This document shows positions 1 through 8,049 of a stretch of DNA of 24,711 nucleotides, one piece after another. The position numbers and the translations under genes were made by a program. How positions within the stretch are numbered: the stretch's first letter is position 1; each line of letters starts with the position of its first letter. The notes beneath the pieces are model-generated. The model made no database searches. It was not told the DNA's origin and was given only the letters and a program-made list of their open reading frames with translations. Origin of the DNA: a virus; the IMG/VR virus record IMGVR_UViG_3300046543_000354, positions 1 to 24,711 of that record; one strand, 5' to 3'.

Positions 1-1991
1 AACACGATTGCCCCGGCCCGGTCGACGTAGTGGGCGCCGTTCTCGGTGTCGACAACGCTCTGCAAGGCGCTGACCGCATCCTGCCCGCCGAACGCCGCCG
101 GGCCCATCGACGTCGTGAGCCCTGCCTGGATCGACGTGGCGGTAGTCCAGCCCGCGTAGTTCAGGATCCGGGTGTAGCGGGCGTCCGACGATTCCCCCGC
201 GAAGGAGTTTTTCCAGGCGTTGTAGAGGTTGGTGATACCGACGGCCCCACCGCCTGCGATGCCGTCCCAGTCGGAGAATTCGGCGGCGAAGCTGATGTCG
301 CCTTGATAGTTGGCTGTGGTGCCGCCGCCATTGGTGGCGTCTACGAAGCCGCCCAGGCTATCGCTGATCAGCCCTGTCGGGGTGTACGTCGAGGGGACAG
401 ATCCGTAGACGTTAGGGGCCGCCCCGTCCTGGGAGATCGCCACCTGCTGAGTCGACGCGTTATATCCGAAGATCAGCAAGTGCCAGTTGCCGTCGACGCA
501 GTTGGTCGCGCCGCCTGCTATGTAAGTGGCACCTGCCCCAGTTGGTCCTCCAAGGGTCATGTTCGGGTGTCCCGAAGTGTCCAGATGGACATCGATCAGG
601 GACCCGGAAGGCGAGCCTCCAGAACGCTGGCCGTCCATGCATGACCACAGGTAGGCGCCGCCCGCAATCGTGGGACCGGTGTACCGGAACGCGAGCATGC
701 GGACCCATAGGGCGGGATTCGCTGGTCCGGTGATGCCTGATGATGTCAGCTTCAAATAGGTGGCGGGGCCGATGATGAATTGGCCGGGGTTGGCGTTAGC
801 GATGGTGACGACGGTGCCGCTGGATCCGCTATATATCCCGGTTGTCGGGTTCGTTGCGGTGATCTGTGTGCCGAATGTGAGGCTGCCCGCGCCGTATTTG
901 GATACGGCGACTTTGGCCTGCGGATAGTTGCCGGTGGCGTCGCTCGCGCCGATGCTGCCCTGCGGGTCGTCAAGCTTGAACAGGAACCGCGGGGTGTGTG
1001 AGTTGATCTCCTGGGTGAGCGGGTCCGACAGCTGCCGCTGGGAGAGCAGTGCGAAGGCATCGACCGCGGTCGGATCGACCGTCCCGTAGGTGCCGTTGAA
1101 CGTCCACTTCGACGGCAGACGCTCCATGTAGCCCTGGAACATGGGATACCAAACCCCGGGGGCCGTCCACGCCGACGCGGTGGAGCCCTTCTCCAGCTGC
1201 CAGCCGTCGACCTGGATGCTGGCTGTGGCCGCGGCCGACGCTGCGGTCTGCACGCCGAGGTAGATGCCGGCTGCGTTCGCCGGGCAGGTGCCGGTGACGG
1301 TGATCTGAGTCCATGCCGCTGTTGGCGAGCCGGTGAGCGTGACCGTCGAACCGGTCGACGGGCTGAACGTGCCGCCGCCCGGTGCCCACCAGGTGATGAC
1401 TGGCTGGACCTGCTGCGATGTTGAGGCGGTGACGTTCCGGATCCGCATCTGCATCGTGTACGTCTGGCCCGGCTGGGCGGCGGGCTGGAGGGTGTAGCAG
1501 ATGAGGACGGGCGAGCTCGTTCCGGACGGCACGGAGGCCTGGAGCACGTTGGCGCCCTGCCAGGCGGTGCCAGACGCGGTGACCGTCGGCGCGAACGCCG
1601 GGTCGGTCAGGCTGAAGACGTCGGCGGCGAACAGGTTGCTGCCGACGGCGTATCCGCCGAGGTCGCCGCCTGTGGCCATGACCTGCGAAAGGATGTTGAT
1701 GCTCGGCGGCCACATGGCGCGCTTACGCCACGGCTGGTACGGGGCGATGTGCCCGAACCACGGGCCCGCCGAGTTCAGCGGGTCGAGGGAGCCGTCAGTG
1801 TTCTTGACCGTCGTCGACAGCTCACCGCTGCGGACCTGGTCGAGCTCGTACTGCCGACCCCGCTGGATGCCGGTACGGCCCCGGGTGCCGGGGGTGAGTT
1901 CGACGTACCGGTCCCACGGCGCGGTCGCCGTCGCCGTCCAGTACGGGCCCCAGCCGTCCTCGATGACCGGCCAGTTCGGGTTGATCGCCAC
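1..1991 (-). CDS. Minor tail protein, C-terminus cut by the window edge
   Basis: The frame stays open from a GTG at 1991 to the left edge, giving 663 complete codons and no stop. A GGGGGAG ribosome site lies about five bases upstream, and the start is 12 bases after the tape measure stop. Residues 1-110 are a Trp/Pro-rich segment (WPVIEDGWGPYW near the start, then HIAPYQPWRKRAMWPPSI) of the kind found at the start of actinophage minor or distal tail proteins. Residues about 150-270 look like a carbohydrate-binding jelly-roll module ending in VDGWQLEKGS. Residues about 430-615 look like a LamG/concanavalin-type lectin fold (CVDGNWHLLIFGYN). Position after the tape measure gene and the sugar-binding modules suggest a tail-tip protein contacting the host surface. 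Domain calls are by eye; the tail assignment is firm and the receptor role is inferred. Confidence 0.85.
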   Translation of the reverse strand, partial: MAINPNWPVIEDGWGPYWTATATAPWDRYVELTPGTRGRTGIQRGRQYELDQVRSGELSTTVKNTDGSLDPLNSAGPWFGHIAPYQPWRKRAMWPPSINILSQVMATGGDLGGYAVGSNLFAADVFSLTDPAFAPTVTASGTAWQGANVLQASVPSGTSSPVLICYTLQPAAQPGQTYTMQMRIRNVTASTSQQVQPVITWWAPGGGTFSPSTGSTVTLTGSPTAAWTQITVTGTCPANAAGIYLGVQTAASAAATASIQVDGWQLEKGSTASAWTAPGVWYPMFQGYMERLPSKWTFNGTYGTVDPTAVDAFALLSQRQLSDPLTQEINSHTPRFLFKLDDPQGSIGASDATGNYPQAKVAVSKYGAGSLTFGTQITATNPTTGIYSGSSGTVVTIANANPGQFIIGPATYLKLTSSGITGPANPALWVRMLAFRYTGPTIAGGAYLWSCMDGQRSGGSPSGSLIDVHLDTSGHPNMTLGGPTGAGATYIAGGATNCVDGNWHLLIFGYNASTQQVAISQDGAAPNVYGSVPSTYTPTGLISDSLGGFVDATNGGGTTANYQGDISFAAEFSDWDGIAGGGAVGITNLYNAWKNSFAGESSDARYTRILNYAGWTTATSIQAGLTTSMGPAAFGGQDAVSALQSVVDTENGAHYVDRAGAIV

Positions 1992-2003
1992 AGGTCTCCC
2001 CCG

Positions 2004-4877
2004 TCAGCGGTGGTAGGACTGCCAGGTCTGGGAGTTGCGGGCGCCGAGCTGGAGCATCGCGGTCTGGACGCTGTCCCGCAGATCACGCTCGGAAAGGACG
2101 GAGCCCTGTACGTTGAGCGTGACGTTGTAGACGACGGGCGCCGTGCCGCCGCCGCCTGCCATTGCCAGGGCGCCAGTACCGCCGGTGAGGGGGCCTGAGG
2201 TGGCGGCGCCTATCCCGCCGACGGTCGCCAGTTTCTGCGACGGTGGGCTAATCCCGAGTTCGCCGGAGAAGGCGTCGCGAGTGCCTTGCGCGATGGCTAC
2301 CGCGGCCTTCTGTACGTCGGTGAAGCGGCTGTTCATGCCGTTCACGAGGCCCTCGATGATGAGCTGCCCGGCGCCGTGAAGCAACACCTTGTCGCGGGCC
2401 GGCGGGCCCTTCCAGGACGGGAGCAGGTTGGTCAGCCCGGATAGCGTGTCCTTGACCGATCCGATCATGGATTTGATGCCGTCGATCAGGCCCCGCACGA
2501 TGTTGGTGCCTGCGTCCCACAGCCAGCGCCCGGCTCCGCTGAGGACGCCCATGATCTTGCCCTGGATTCCGGAGATGATGTTGTAGACAGCCACTATGGC
2601 TCGTTCGACGGCAAGCTTGGCGCCGTTTATCGCGTTGCTGATGGTGGAGGTGATTGAGTTCCAGACCGACGATGCGATCGTCCGGATTCGATTCAGGATC
2701 GAGCTCCACAGGTCTTGCAGCGCTGTGAGCTTCGATATGACGGCTGTGTAGATCGCCATCACCACTGTGACGATCATCGATTTGATGCTGTTCCAGGTCG
2801 ATGTCACGAACGACTTGATCGCGCCCCACGTCGCATTCCAGGCCGAGGTCAGCGCACTCGACACCGTGTTCCACAGCGACACGAAGAAGTTGATCGTCGC
2901 GGTGAAGGCCGTCTTCAGGGCATTCCACACCGCGAGGCCGACCGCCTTGATGACGTTCCAGGTCGCCGACCAGGCCGTCTGGAACCAGGTCGTTTTCGTC
3001 GCGATGAAGATGATCGCGGTGACGAGTGCCGCGATCGCCAGGATGATCAGCCCGATCGGGTTGGCGTCCATCGCGATGTTCAGCAGCCATTGCGCCGCCG
3101 CAGCCGCCTTCTCCGCGACTGCCGACGCGATCAGCGCGACTTTCTGCGCTGTCCAGGCCGCTGCGGCGCGCAGCCCGGCAACGGCGGACGCGGCCATGGA
3201 TTTGCCGAACTCCAGCGACGCGAGCGCCGCGGTCTTCATGGCCGTGCCGACCGATTTGATTCCGGTCACCAGGCCGGTCCAGGCGGTGCTGGCCCCGGAG
3301 ACTGCCGCAGTGCGCATCTTCCCCGCGAACTCGGCGACCGCCGTACCGGCGGTGCTGGCCCCGGACTTCACCGCATCCCAGGCGTACATGCCTTTCAGGC
3401 GGACGGTGTCGAGCGCCGACGTGACCCCGGCGCGCATGGTGGAAGCCCCGGCGCGCACGCCGTCCATGGCCATCATGCCGCGCAGCCGCAGCGTGTCGAA
3501 CGCGCTGGAAGCGCCAGAGGCGATACCACCCCACGGGATCTTGCCGATCGCGGAGGCGATCCCGCCGATGCCCTTCACCAGCGGAGTAAGGGCGCTGACG
3601 ATGAACTTGACGACAGCGCCGGTGAGGACGATACCAATGGCGGCCGCCAGGGCTTCCGAGGCTGCTTTGTGCTGGGTGAAGAACGACAGCACGCTCTGGA
3701 TCACCGGGATCAATTTCAGCCCGAGGGTGATCCCCAGGTTCTCCGCATTGGCCTTGATCTTTTGCATCTGCGCGGAGAACGTCTGCTGAGATTTCTGCCA
3801 GGCCGCATCGAACTTGGCTGGGGCCGAAGCGTTGGAGATGTCGTCGAACTTGCCCTTCAACCCGTCCAGATTCTGCATCAGCGACATGATCGCCTTGTCG
3901 CTTCGGCCACCACCGAAGATCTTCGCCAGGACCGAGTCGGCCTCTGTTCCCGACACCCCGGCCTTCGTCAGACCGTCCTTCAGGTCCTTCAGTGCGACAT
4001 ACAGGCCGTCTGGCTGCTTCAAGTCCATGGCCAGCTTGTTCTGAGTGATGCCCGCCTTCACCATCGCCGACTGCATCGCCTCACTGGACGCTTTCACGTC
4101 CGTCGAAGCCAGCCCCATTCCGACAAGCATTTTCGTAGCCTGCTTCGACGGTGTGGTCATCATCGAGATGCCCATCGTCATACGGGTCGCCGCGACCTCA
4201 GCCGAGTTGCCACGGTCGGTCAGGTAGGCGAGGCCGGCACCCATCGACGTGACGGAGATACCCATCTGGGCAGCCGTCGGCGCCCAGTTCTTGATGGAGC
4301 CGTTGAAATCCTGGAACCGCATGTCGCCCTGGCCGACCACCGCGTTCAGTTCGGCCATCGTCTGCTTGGCCTGCGACGCCGGCTGATTGAACGCCTTCAT
4401 CACCGACGACAGCGAGTACGTGGTGTCGTCCAGCGACGCACCCGAGATTTTGGTCTCCTCGGCCGCGTACTTGACCACTTCGAGCGCGGACTTCAGATCC
4501 AGCCCGGCCGAGATCGGGTGGTACAAGGCCTCGGCCATCTTGGTGCCTGAGATCCCAACCGCATCGCCGATCTTCAGCACCTGCGAGTTGAGGCCGTCGG
4601 CCGTCGTCCCGAACTTTTTGAGCTGATCCTGGGTGAGCCCGGCCGCCGTGTACAGGCGCGTCATCTGCGTCTGAAAATCAGACGCCATCTTCACACTGAC
4701 GACGGCGACACCGACACCGACCGCAGTAGTCGCCGCGCCCACCTTCGACGCGACGGCGCCTATGCCGCCCATCTTCGCGATGAACGACTCGCCCTCGACG
4801 CTGGCCGTGCGCATCCCGCGCAAGAAAGGGGCGGTTTCGGCACGCAGGGTGACCCACAGGTCTGCAACCTCGGTCAT
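2004..4877 (-). CDS. Tail tape measure protein
   Basis: This 957-residue protein is the longest complete gene here. It sets tail length, fills the tail tube and is ejected with DNA in long-tailed phages. Residues about 1-330 resemble the TP901-type tape-measure core: Ala/Gly/Met-rich helices with the segment SAEVAATRMTMGISMM. Hydrophobic stretches lie near residues 412-436 and 601-630, the latter being a good membrane-crossing candidate for genome delivery. The next 150 residues have regularly spaced Trp residues (SLWNTV, SAWNATW, STWNSI), common in tape measures. The ATG follows a strong GAGGAGGTG site. It sits after the tail chaperones and before the minor tail gene, the standard order. At about 0.15 nm per residue, the usual rule, the tail would be near 140 nm; that figure is inference. 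Confidence 0.95.
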   Translation of the reverse strand: MTEVADLWVTLRAETAPFLRGMRTASVEGESFIAKMGGIGAVASKVGAATTAVGVGVAVVSVKMASDFQTQMTRLYTAAGLTQDQLKKFGTTADGLNSQVLKIGDAVGISGTKMAEALYHPISAGLDLKSALEVVKYAAEETKISGASLDDTTYSLSSVMKAFNQPASQAKQTMAELNAVVGQGDMRFQDFNGSIKNWAPTAAQMGISVTSMGAGLAYLTDRGNSAEVAATRMTMGISMMTTPSKQATKMLVGMGLASTDVKASSEAMQSAMVKAGITQNKLAMDLKQPDGLYVALKDLKDGLTKAGVSGTEADSVLAKIFGGGRSDKAIMSLMQNLDGLKGKFDDISNASAPAKFDAAWQKSQQTFSAQMQKIKANAENLGITLGLKLIPVIQSVLSFFTQHKAASEALAAAIGIVLTGAVVKFIVSALTPLVKGIGGIASAIGKIPWGGIASGASSAFDTLRLRGMMAMDGVRAGASTMRAGVTSALDTVRLKGMYAWDAVKSGASTAGTAVAEFAGKMRTAAVSGASTAWTGLVTGIKSVGTAMKTAALASLEFGKSMAASAVAGLRAAAAWTAQKVALIASAVAEKAAAAAQWLLNIAMDANPIGLIILAIAALVTAIIFIATKTTWFQTAWSATWNVIKAVGLAVWNALKTAFTATINFFVSLWNTVSSALTSAWNATWGAIKSFVTSTWNSIKSMIVTVVMAIYTAVISKLTALQDLWSSILNRIRTIASSVWNSITSTISNAINGAKLAVERAIVAVYNIISGIQGKIMGVLSGAGRWLWDAGTNIVRGLIDGIKSMIGSVKDTLSGLTNLLPSWKGPPARDKVLLHGAGQLIIEGLVNGMNSRFTDVQKAAVAIAQGTRDAFSGELGISPPSQKLATVGGIGAATSGPLTGGTGALAMAGGGGTAPVVYNVTLNVQGSVLSERDLRDSVQTAMLQLGARNSQTWQSYHR

Positions 4878-4918
4878 GACACCTCCTCACGGCTCGCTGA
4901 CTACCGCGGACCCGGGGG

Positions 4919-5386
4919 TCAGGCGACGCGTGTCCAGCCGGTGCCGTAGGCCGCGGCGTAGATCGTGGGGGCTGCGATCCGGACGGCGAAGTGGAACGCG
5001 GGGACGAGGAACGGGTATTTGGATCCGTTGCGGAGTCCGGTTTCCAGATAGAAGCCGTACCGGTTCGCGGGCGTGCGGCCGTAGGGCGGCGTAAAGCCGA
5101 CTCCCGTGCCGACCTTCGTTTCCCAGCCCGTGCCGACCTGCACGATTGGACTGTGAGTGATCGACCGCCGGAGGTTGCCGGAGATGACGGCGGGGCCCGA
5201 GCCGGGGTGTGCCGGGGTAGGGGTACCGTAGGCGTGACGCCCCGAGGAGGCATTGATCTTTGCCTGCTTCTCAACGGCGTTGGCCAGCGGCTCCAGGGCG
5301 ATCCGCCCCCGGATTTCCCCTTCCGCCGACAGCTTCGCGAAGATCGCAGTGAATTCGCCCGGCCGCAGCTCCGGCACAGCAATCAC
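4919..5386 (-). CDS. HK97 gp10-like head-tail/tail completion protein
   Basis: The protein has 155 residues from a GTG whose bases overlap the stop of the frameshifted chaperone (GTGA), so translation is probably coupled. Visible features are an N-terminal helix (PLANAVEKQAKINASSGRHA), the segment ISGNLRRSITH, then TPPYGRTPANRYGFYLETG and YPFLVPAFHFAV. The pattern of SGNLRRSI followed by a YG.YLE.G turn and a YPFL.PA end is typical of the HK97 gp10-like family, which acts at the head-tail joint or as a tail-completion factor. The usual place for this family is before the tail terminator and major tail genes; here it lies after the chaperones and before the tape measure. Family membership is judged by motif only. 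It could instead be a minor tail component that shares the fold. Confidence 0.6.
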   Translation of the reverse strand: MIAVPELRPGEFTAIFAKLSAEGEIRGRIALEPLANAVEKQAKINASSGRHAYGTPTPAHPGSGPAVISGNLRRSITHSPIVQVGTGWETKVGTGVGFTPPYGRTPANRYGFYLETGLRNGSKYPFLVPAFHFAVRIAAPTIYAAAYGTGWTRVA

Positions 5387-6062
5387 CCCGTCCGCTGAGC
5401 CCGGTTGGCCTCTCGTTTCGCGCGGTCGTGCTCGTCCTGCTCGTGCTCGGCGAGCGCGTTGAGGAAATCGAGCGTGTAGCGCCGCACGTACATGGGAGTC
5501 GCCTGAAGATCGCCCCAGGACCATTTCATGCGTTTCATCAGGATGAAGTCGGCCCATTCGGCAGGAGGCGCACCGCTGCTCCACGTGCCCTCGATGAGGG
5601 ACTCTACGGGCAGCAGGACGTCCTCGAAGTAGGGGCTGCCGGGGCCTAGCTGGGGTCGGCGACCTTGCCGAGCTCCTCGCCGATGCGGTTGATGATGGCC
5701 ATCGGAAGGCGGGCCACGTTCTCCGCAGTGATCTCCGTCATGAGGGTCTGATCCGCAGCGTCGAGGGCCGCTATCTGGACCTCAAGGCTCTCGACGTCGG
5801 CGTCAAGGTCTATGTCGACCGCGGCGGCCGGCGCGCTGGCGTCGTACACGCGCCACGCGACGATCAGGCTTGCCATCACCTCGTACAGGGCCGTGTTGGC
5901 TGCCTGCGGGTCCAGCGGATTGCCCTGTGCATCAACCGCCACGTCTTGTGGGGTGAGTTCGGACGGCGGCAGCAACTTCGGGTTGCGGATCAGGACGCTG
6001 ACCCGGTCACCGAGTTTCGGGAACGACAGCAAAATGACGCGGTTGGTGTAGCCGGCGGGCAT
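5383..6062 (-). CDS. Tail assembly chaperone, long form by -1 frameshift (gpGT-like)
   Basis: Past the TAG at 5648-5646, the -1 frame is open from 5652 to a TGA at 5385-5383, adding 89 residues. The added part includes EWADFILMKRMKWSWGDLQ and MYVRRYTLDFLNALAEHEQD and ends in a basic, charged tail. It has no initiator or ribosome site near its beginning, so it is most simply made as a fusion, about 226 residues in all. A conserved -1 (occasionally different) frameshift joining the two chaperone parts is established for lambda G/GT and many siphoviruses. The extension has high GC at third codon positions and bulky aromatic residues, as expected for real coding sequence. Its stop overlaps the GTG of the next gene. 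The exact slip site is inferred. Confidence 0.75.
5646..6062 (-). CDS. Tail assembly chaperone, short form (gpG-like)
   Basis: This 138-residue product is the unshifted form of a two-product chaperone gene. Such proteins coat the tape measure during tail assembly and are absent from the virion. It begins MPAGYTNRVILLSF and contains the helix-rich acidic stretch VDIDLDADVESLEVQIAALD followed by PMAIINRIGEEL. The ATG has an AAGGAG site seven bases upstream. It stands between the major tail protein and the tape measure, where siphoviruses place the chaperone pair. Its stop, TAG, comes two codons after a C-run where a -1 shift would join it to a second open frame (see the fusion entry). Sequence similarity is weak in this family, so the call rests on position, size and the overlapping frame. 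Confidence 0.8.
   Translation of the reverse strand: MPAGYTNRVILLSFPKLGDRVSVLIRNPKLLPPSELTPQDVAVDAQGNPLDPQAANTALYEVMASLIVAWRVYDASAPAAAVDIDLDADVESLEVQIAALDAADQTLMTEITAENVARLPMAIINRIGEELGKVADPS
5650..5656 (-). promoter_or_regulatory. Probable -1 ribosomal frameshift site (GACCCCA context)
   Basis: In the minus-strand frame the codons read GCC GAC CCC AGC TAG. The proline tRNA on CCC can step back one base and still pair with CCC, because four Cs are present. The next codon then becomes CAG and the second chaperone frame continues. No classic heptamer of the X XXY YYZ type is visible in the overlap, so this is the best candidate rather than a proven site. The zero-frame stop lies two codons downstream. 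Confidence 0.5.
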
Positions 6063-6080
6063 CGGTGTCTCCTTGAGCGG

Positions 6081-6143
6081 TGAGGGCGTTGAGGGCGTGG
6101 TCCCCGACCGGGCGCGACGCCCTCACGCGCGGCCCGGCCGGGG
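6081..6143 (-). terminator. Strong hairpin region between major tail gene and chaperone gene, with a competing fold
   Basis: Arms at 6102-6113 and 6132-6143 can form a 12-bp stem on the minus-strand RNA (CCCCGGCCGGGC with GCCCGGTCGGGG, one G-U pair). It follows the major tail stop at 6150 by a few bases and has no U-run. The same stretch holds two tandem copies of TGAGGGCGT (6081-6089 and 6090-6098) and an inverted copy (6117-6125) in the hairpin loop. The second copy with its inverse makes a 9-bp stem that crosses the larger one. Roles could be partial termination, 3'-end protection or an expression switch; this is inference. Confidence 0.5.
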
Positions 6144-6149
6144 AGTAGG

Positions 6150-7295
6150 TCAGTACGCCGACGAACTGAAGTTTTTGAGCGTGGCCTGGACGGCGCCGCC
6201 GTCGGTCGTGTTGTAGATCCCCGACAGGCTGAAGTCGCCCTGCACGTAGGCACCGGACAAGTCACGTTTGCCCTTGTACCAGCCGGACTTGGACATGGTG
6301 ATCGCCAGGGACTGGCCGCCACGGGGTACCGGCTGGGCTAGGGCTGCGGTCGCGGCGGTCTGCGTGTACTGGAGGTACAGCGCCATGTCGAGCTGGTTCT
6401 CGAAGATGGCCTTATAGGTGCCGTCGACCTCGATCGGGCCGGCGAACACTTCGCGCGGCGTCTGCGTGCCGTCCGAGCTGGCGATGGCTTCGGTGGCGCG
6501 CTTGACGGTGGCGTCGAACGACAGGCCGCGCGTGCTGGCGGCCCCGCCGTTGGTCATGTTCCAGGACCAGCCGAGCAGCGGGTCGTAGGTGGAAAACGTC
6601 TCCGACTGGGTGGTCTGCGTGACCGACGGGAAGCTGATGTACTTCAGCGCGAGGGAGACCGCACCCTTGGGGTCGATCTTCATCTGCAAGTCGCTGAGAC
6701 GGCAGTACGAGGACGACAGGGTCTGCGTGGTGTCGTAGATCGTCAGGGAGTACGTCGGCAGCGGCGTCGTGGACTGCTTGAACAGGTGCGTCGTCTGCGA
6801 CACGACGGTCACGGCCGAGCTGTGGGTCTGCGTCAGCCCCGTCGCCGGAACCGTGATGGGGATCGTGTAAGGCCCTGATCCGGTTGGCGTACCGGTCGTC
6901 GCGTACTCAATCTTCGTGCCGGTATCGATCGCGATGATCGACCCGAGCGGGATCGACGCCGCCGTCGAAATCGTGGTTGCACCGACGATCGTCGACGCCG
7001 ACAGCGTGGTCGACACCCCCGGCGTCACGGTGTCCGGGCCGATGATCCCCGCCAGGAAATGCCCGATCAGGTCCGGATAGGCCATCACGTCCAGAGACCA
7101 CTCGGTGTGCACAACACCCTGGTAGAGGCCTTGCAGGACGGTGTCATTGCCCCGGTACGACTCGTCCTTCAGCTCGGTGTACATGTCCTCGAAGTCGGCT
7201 TTGGTGAAAGGGATGCCGATCGTCGGCGCCAGCCAAGTGCCCGGGGTGACTTCCCTGGCGATGCCGACCGTCGCAAGGCGAGAAATCTGGGTCAC
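6150..7295 (-). CDS. Major tail (tube) protein
   Basis: The protein has 381 residues and starts at a GTG that overlaps the upstream stop as GTGA. It opens with SRLATVGIAREVTPGTWLAP and FTKADFEDMYTELKDESYRG, a form typical of major tail proteins of actinophages, with a beta-rich Thr/Ser-heavy body. Residues about 100-165 (STTLSASTIVGATTIS to TQTHSSAVTVV) look like a small extra beta domain placed inside the tube fold. The end (GGAVQATLKNFSSSAY) is a typical beta-strand finish. In siphoviruses this protein polymerises into the tail tube around the tape measure. Position, directly before the chaperones and after the probable tail terminator, supports the call. A hairpin follows the gene. Confidence 0.85.
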   Translation of the reverse strand: MTQISRLATVGIAREVTPGTWLAPTIGIPFTKADFEDMYTELKDESYRGNDTVLQGLYQGVVHTEWSLDVMAYPDLIGHFLAGIIGPDTVTPGVSTTLSASTIVGATTISTAASIPLGSIIAIDTGTKIEYATTGTPTGSGPYTIPITVPATGLTQTHSSAVTVVSQTTHLFKQSTTPLPTYSLTIYDTTQTLSSSYCRLSDLQMKIDPKGAVSLALKYISFPSVTQTTQSETFSTYDPLLGWSWNMTNGGAASTRGLSFDATVKRATEAIASSDGTQTPREVFAGPIEVDGTYKAIFENQLDMALYLQYTQTAATAALAQPVPRGGQSLAITMSKSGWYKGKRDLSGAYVQGDFSLSGIYNTTDGGAVQATLKNFSSSAY

Positions 7296-7501
7296 GGCTG
7301 CGGCTCCTCACCGACGGGCGCCGGGGTGGGCGCGGCCTTCTTGCTGCGGGCGGTCTTGGGGGCATCCGCCTCAGGCGGCGTGTCCTCGACGGGCTCGAAC
7401 CCGGCGATCGGCTGGTGCCAGTCGACGGTTTCGCCGGGCTGGACCGTGGCCGGGATGTCCGGCACGTCCAGCGCGTAGGGGAAGGGATTGCGCTGGAGCA
7501 C
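7292..7501 (-). CDS. Small structural-region protein, 69 aa, function unknown
   Basis: A GTG start follows a GGAGG site by five bases. The N-terminal half (MLQRNPFPYALDVPD then VQPGETVDWHQPIAGFEP) looks like a compact beta unit; the phrase RNPFPYALDVP resembles short proteins found in tail regions of other actinophages. The C-terminal half is Pro/Ala/Lys-rich and probably disordered (KTARSKKAAPTPAP). It overlaps the major tail gene by four bases (GTGA), so the two are likely translated together. A hairpin with a short U-run lies just upstream. I do not recognise a function. A minor tail-tube accessory is possible because of the coupling, but this is inference. Confidence 0.7.
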   Translation of the reverse strand: MLQRNPFPYALDVPDIPATVQPGETVDWHQPIAGFEPVEDTPPEADAPKTARSKKAAPTPAPVGEEPQP

Positions 7502-7520
7502 AGGGGCCTCCGGGCATGCG

Positions 7521-7545
7521 AAAGGCCCCCGCGAAGGCAGGGGCC
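7521..7545 (-). terminator. Probable weak intrinsic terminator between tail terminator gene and 69-aa gene
   Basis: On the minus strand an 8-bp stem (GGCCCCTG with CGGGGGCC, one G-U pair) encloses a CCTTCG loop and is followed by only three Us. It lies in the 59-base gap between the genes ending at 7561 and starting at 7501. The short U-run suggests partial termination or a processing hairpin. Confidence 0.5.
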
Positions 7546-7560
7546 ACGGGTCGGATCGGG

Positions 7561-8043
7561 TCAGCCGGTGATCTCGGTGTCGTCGGCGTGGTACGTGATC
7601 TCGGCGTGGAATTCGCCCATGCCGAGCGTCTGTTCGGGGTCGGTGAACCGGACGTTCACGTACTCGGGGTTCTCGGCCACGGACAGGAACCGGCCGCCGT
7701 GGCTCTTGTCGCCGACGAGGCCGCCGATGCGGGTTAGTACGAGGTCTACGGCCGCGTCGAACGCGCGCTGATCCGCTTCGGCGATGCCCTGTCCGGAGGA
7801 GAGCGGCCAGATCATTTTGAGGGCAAACTCGTAGGTCGCCATGCGGCGGACGTTCGCGAACCGCTTCTCATGGATCCCGCGCCGCAGGACATAGATGTTC
7901 GCGGCCCGCTTGCCGGGAGTGCGGGGCTGGTAGGCCTGCAAGTTGTCCCACGGGCCGCCCGAGGCGGTCAGCAGGGCTGGCAGGCCGTCGCCGGATGAGG
8001 TGAGCCAGGCGACTTCACGGTCTACGGCGTCAGCGGTCGACAT
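7561..8043 (-). CDS. Probable tail terminator / tail completion protein
   Basis: The 160-residue protein starts at an ATG with GTGAGG a few bases upstream, seven bases after the NUMOD3-array gene. Visible features are an N-terminal helix (ADAVDREVAWL), a core NIYVLRRGIHEKRFANVRRM with the strand ATYEFALKMIWPLS, a long helix (RAFDAAVDLVLTRIGGL), and a last strand pair MGEFHAEITYHADDTEI. This helix-strand layout, size, and place just before the major tail gene fit tail terminators, which cap the tail tube and dock it to the head. Direct sequence similarity in this family is low, so the assignment leans on layout. It could instead be a head-closure (stopper) protein, since no other clear stopper is visible in the usual place. 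Confidence 0.6.
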   Translation of the reverse strand: MSTADAVDREVAWLTSSGDGLPALLTASGGPWDNLQAYQPRTPGKRAANIYVLRRGIHEKRFANVRRMATYEFALKMIWPLSSGQGIAEADQRAFDAAVDLVLTRIGGLVGDKSHGGRFLSVAENPEYVNVRFTDPEQTLGMGEFHAEITYHADDTEITG

Positions 8044-8049
8044 GCAGCC

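Noticed and set aside
970-1713. Minus-strand open frame inside the minor tail gene
   Set aside because: Arg/His/Pro-rich alternate frame; the true frame is open for the full 1991 bases and has recognisable tail and lectin-like sequence.
2248-3534. 428-codon minus-strand frame within the tape measure gene
   Set aside because: Arg/His/Asp-rich shadow of the tape measure frame.
2715-4550. 611-codon plus-strand open frame
   Set aside because: It is antisense to the tape measure gene, Arg/His/Asp-rich and without domains; typical of the complementary frame of GC-rich coding DNA.
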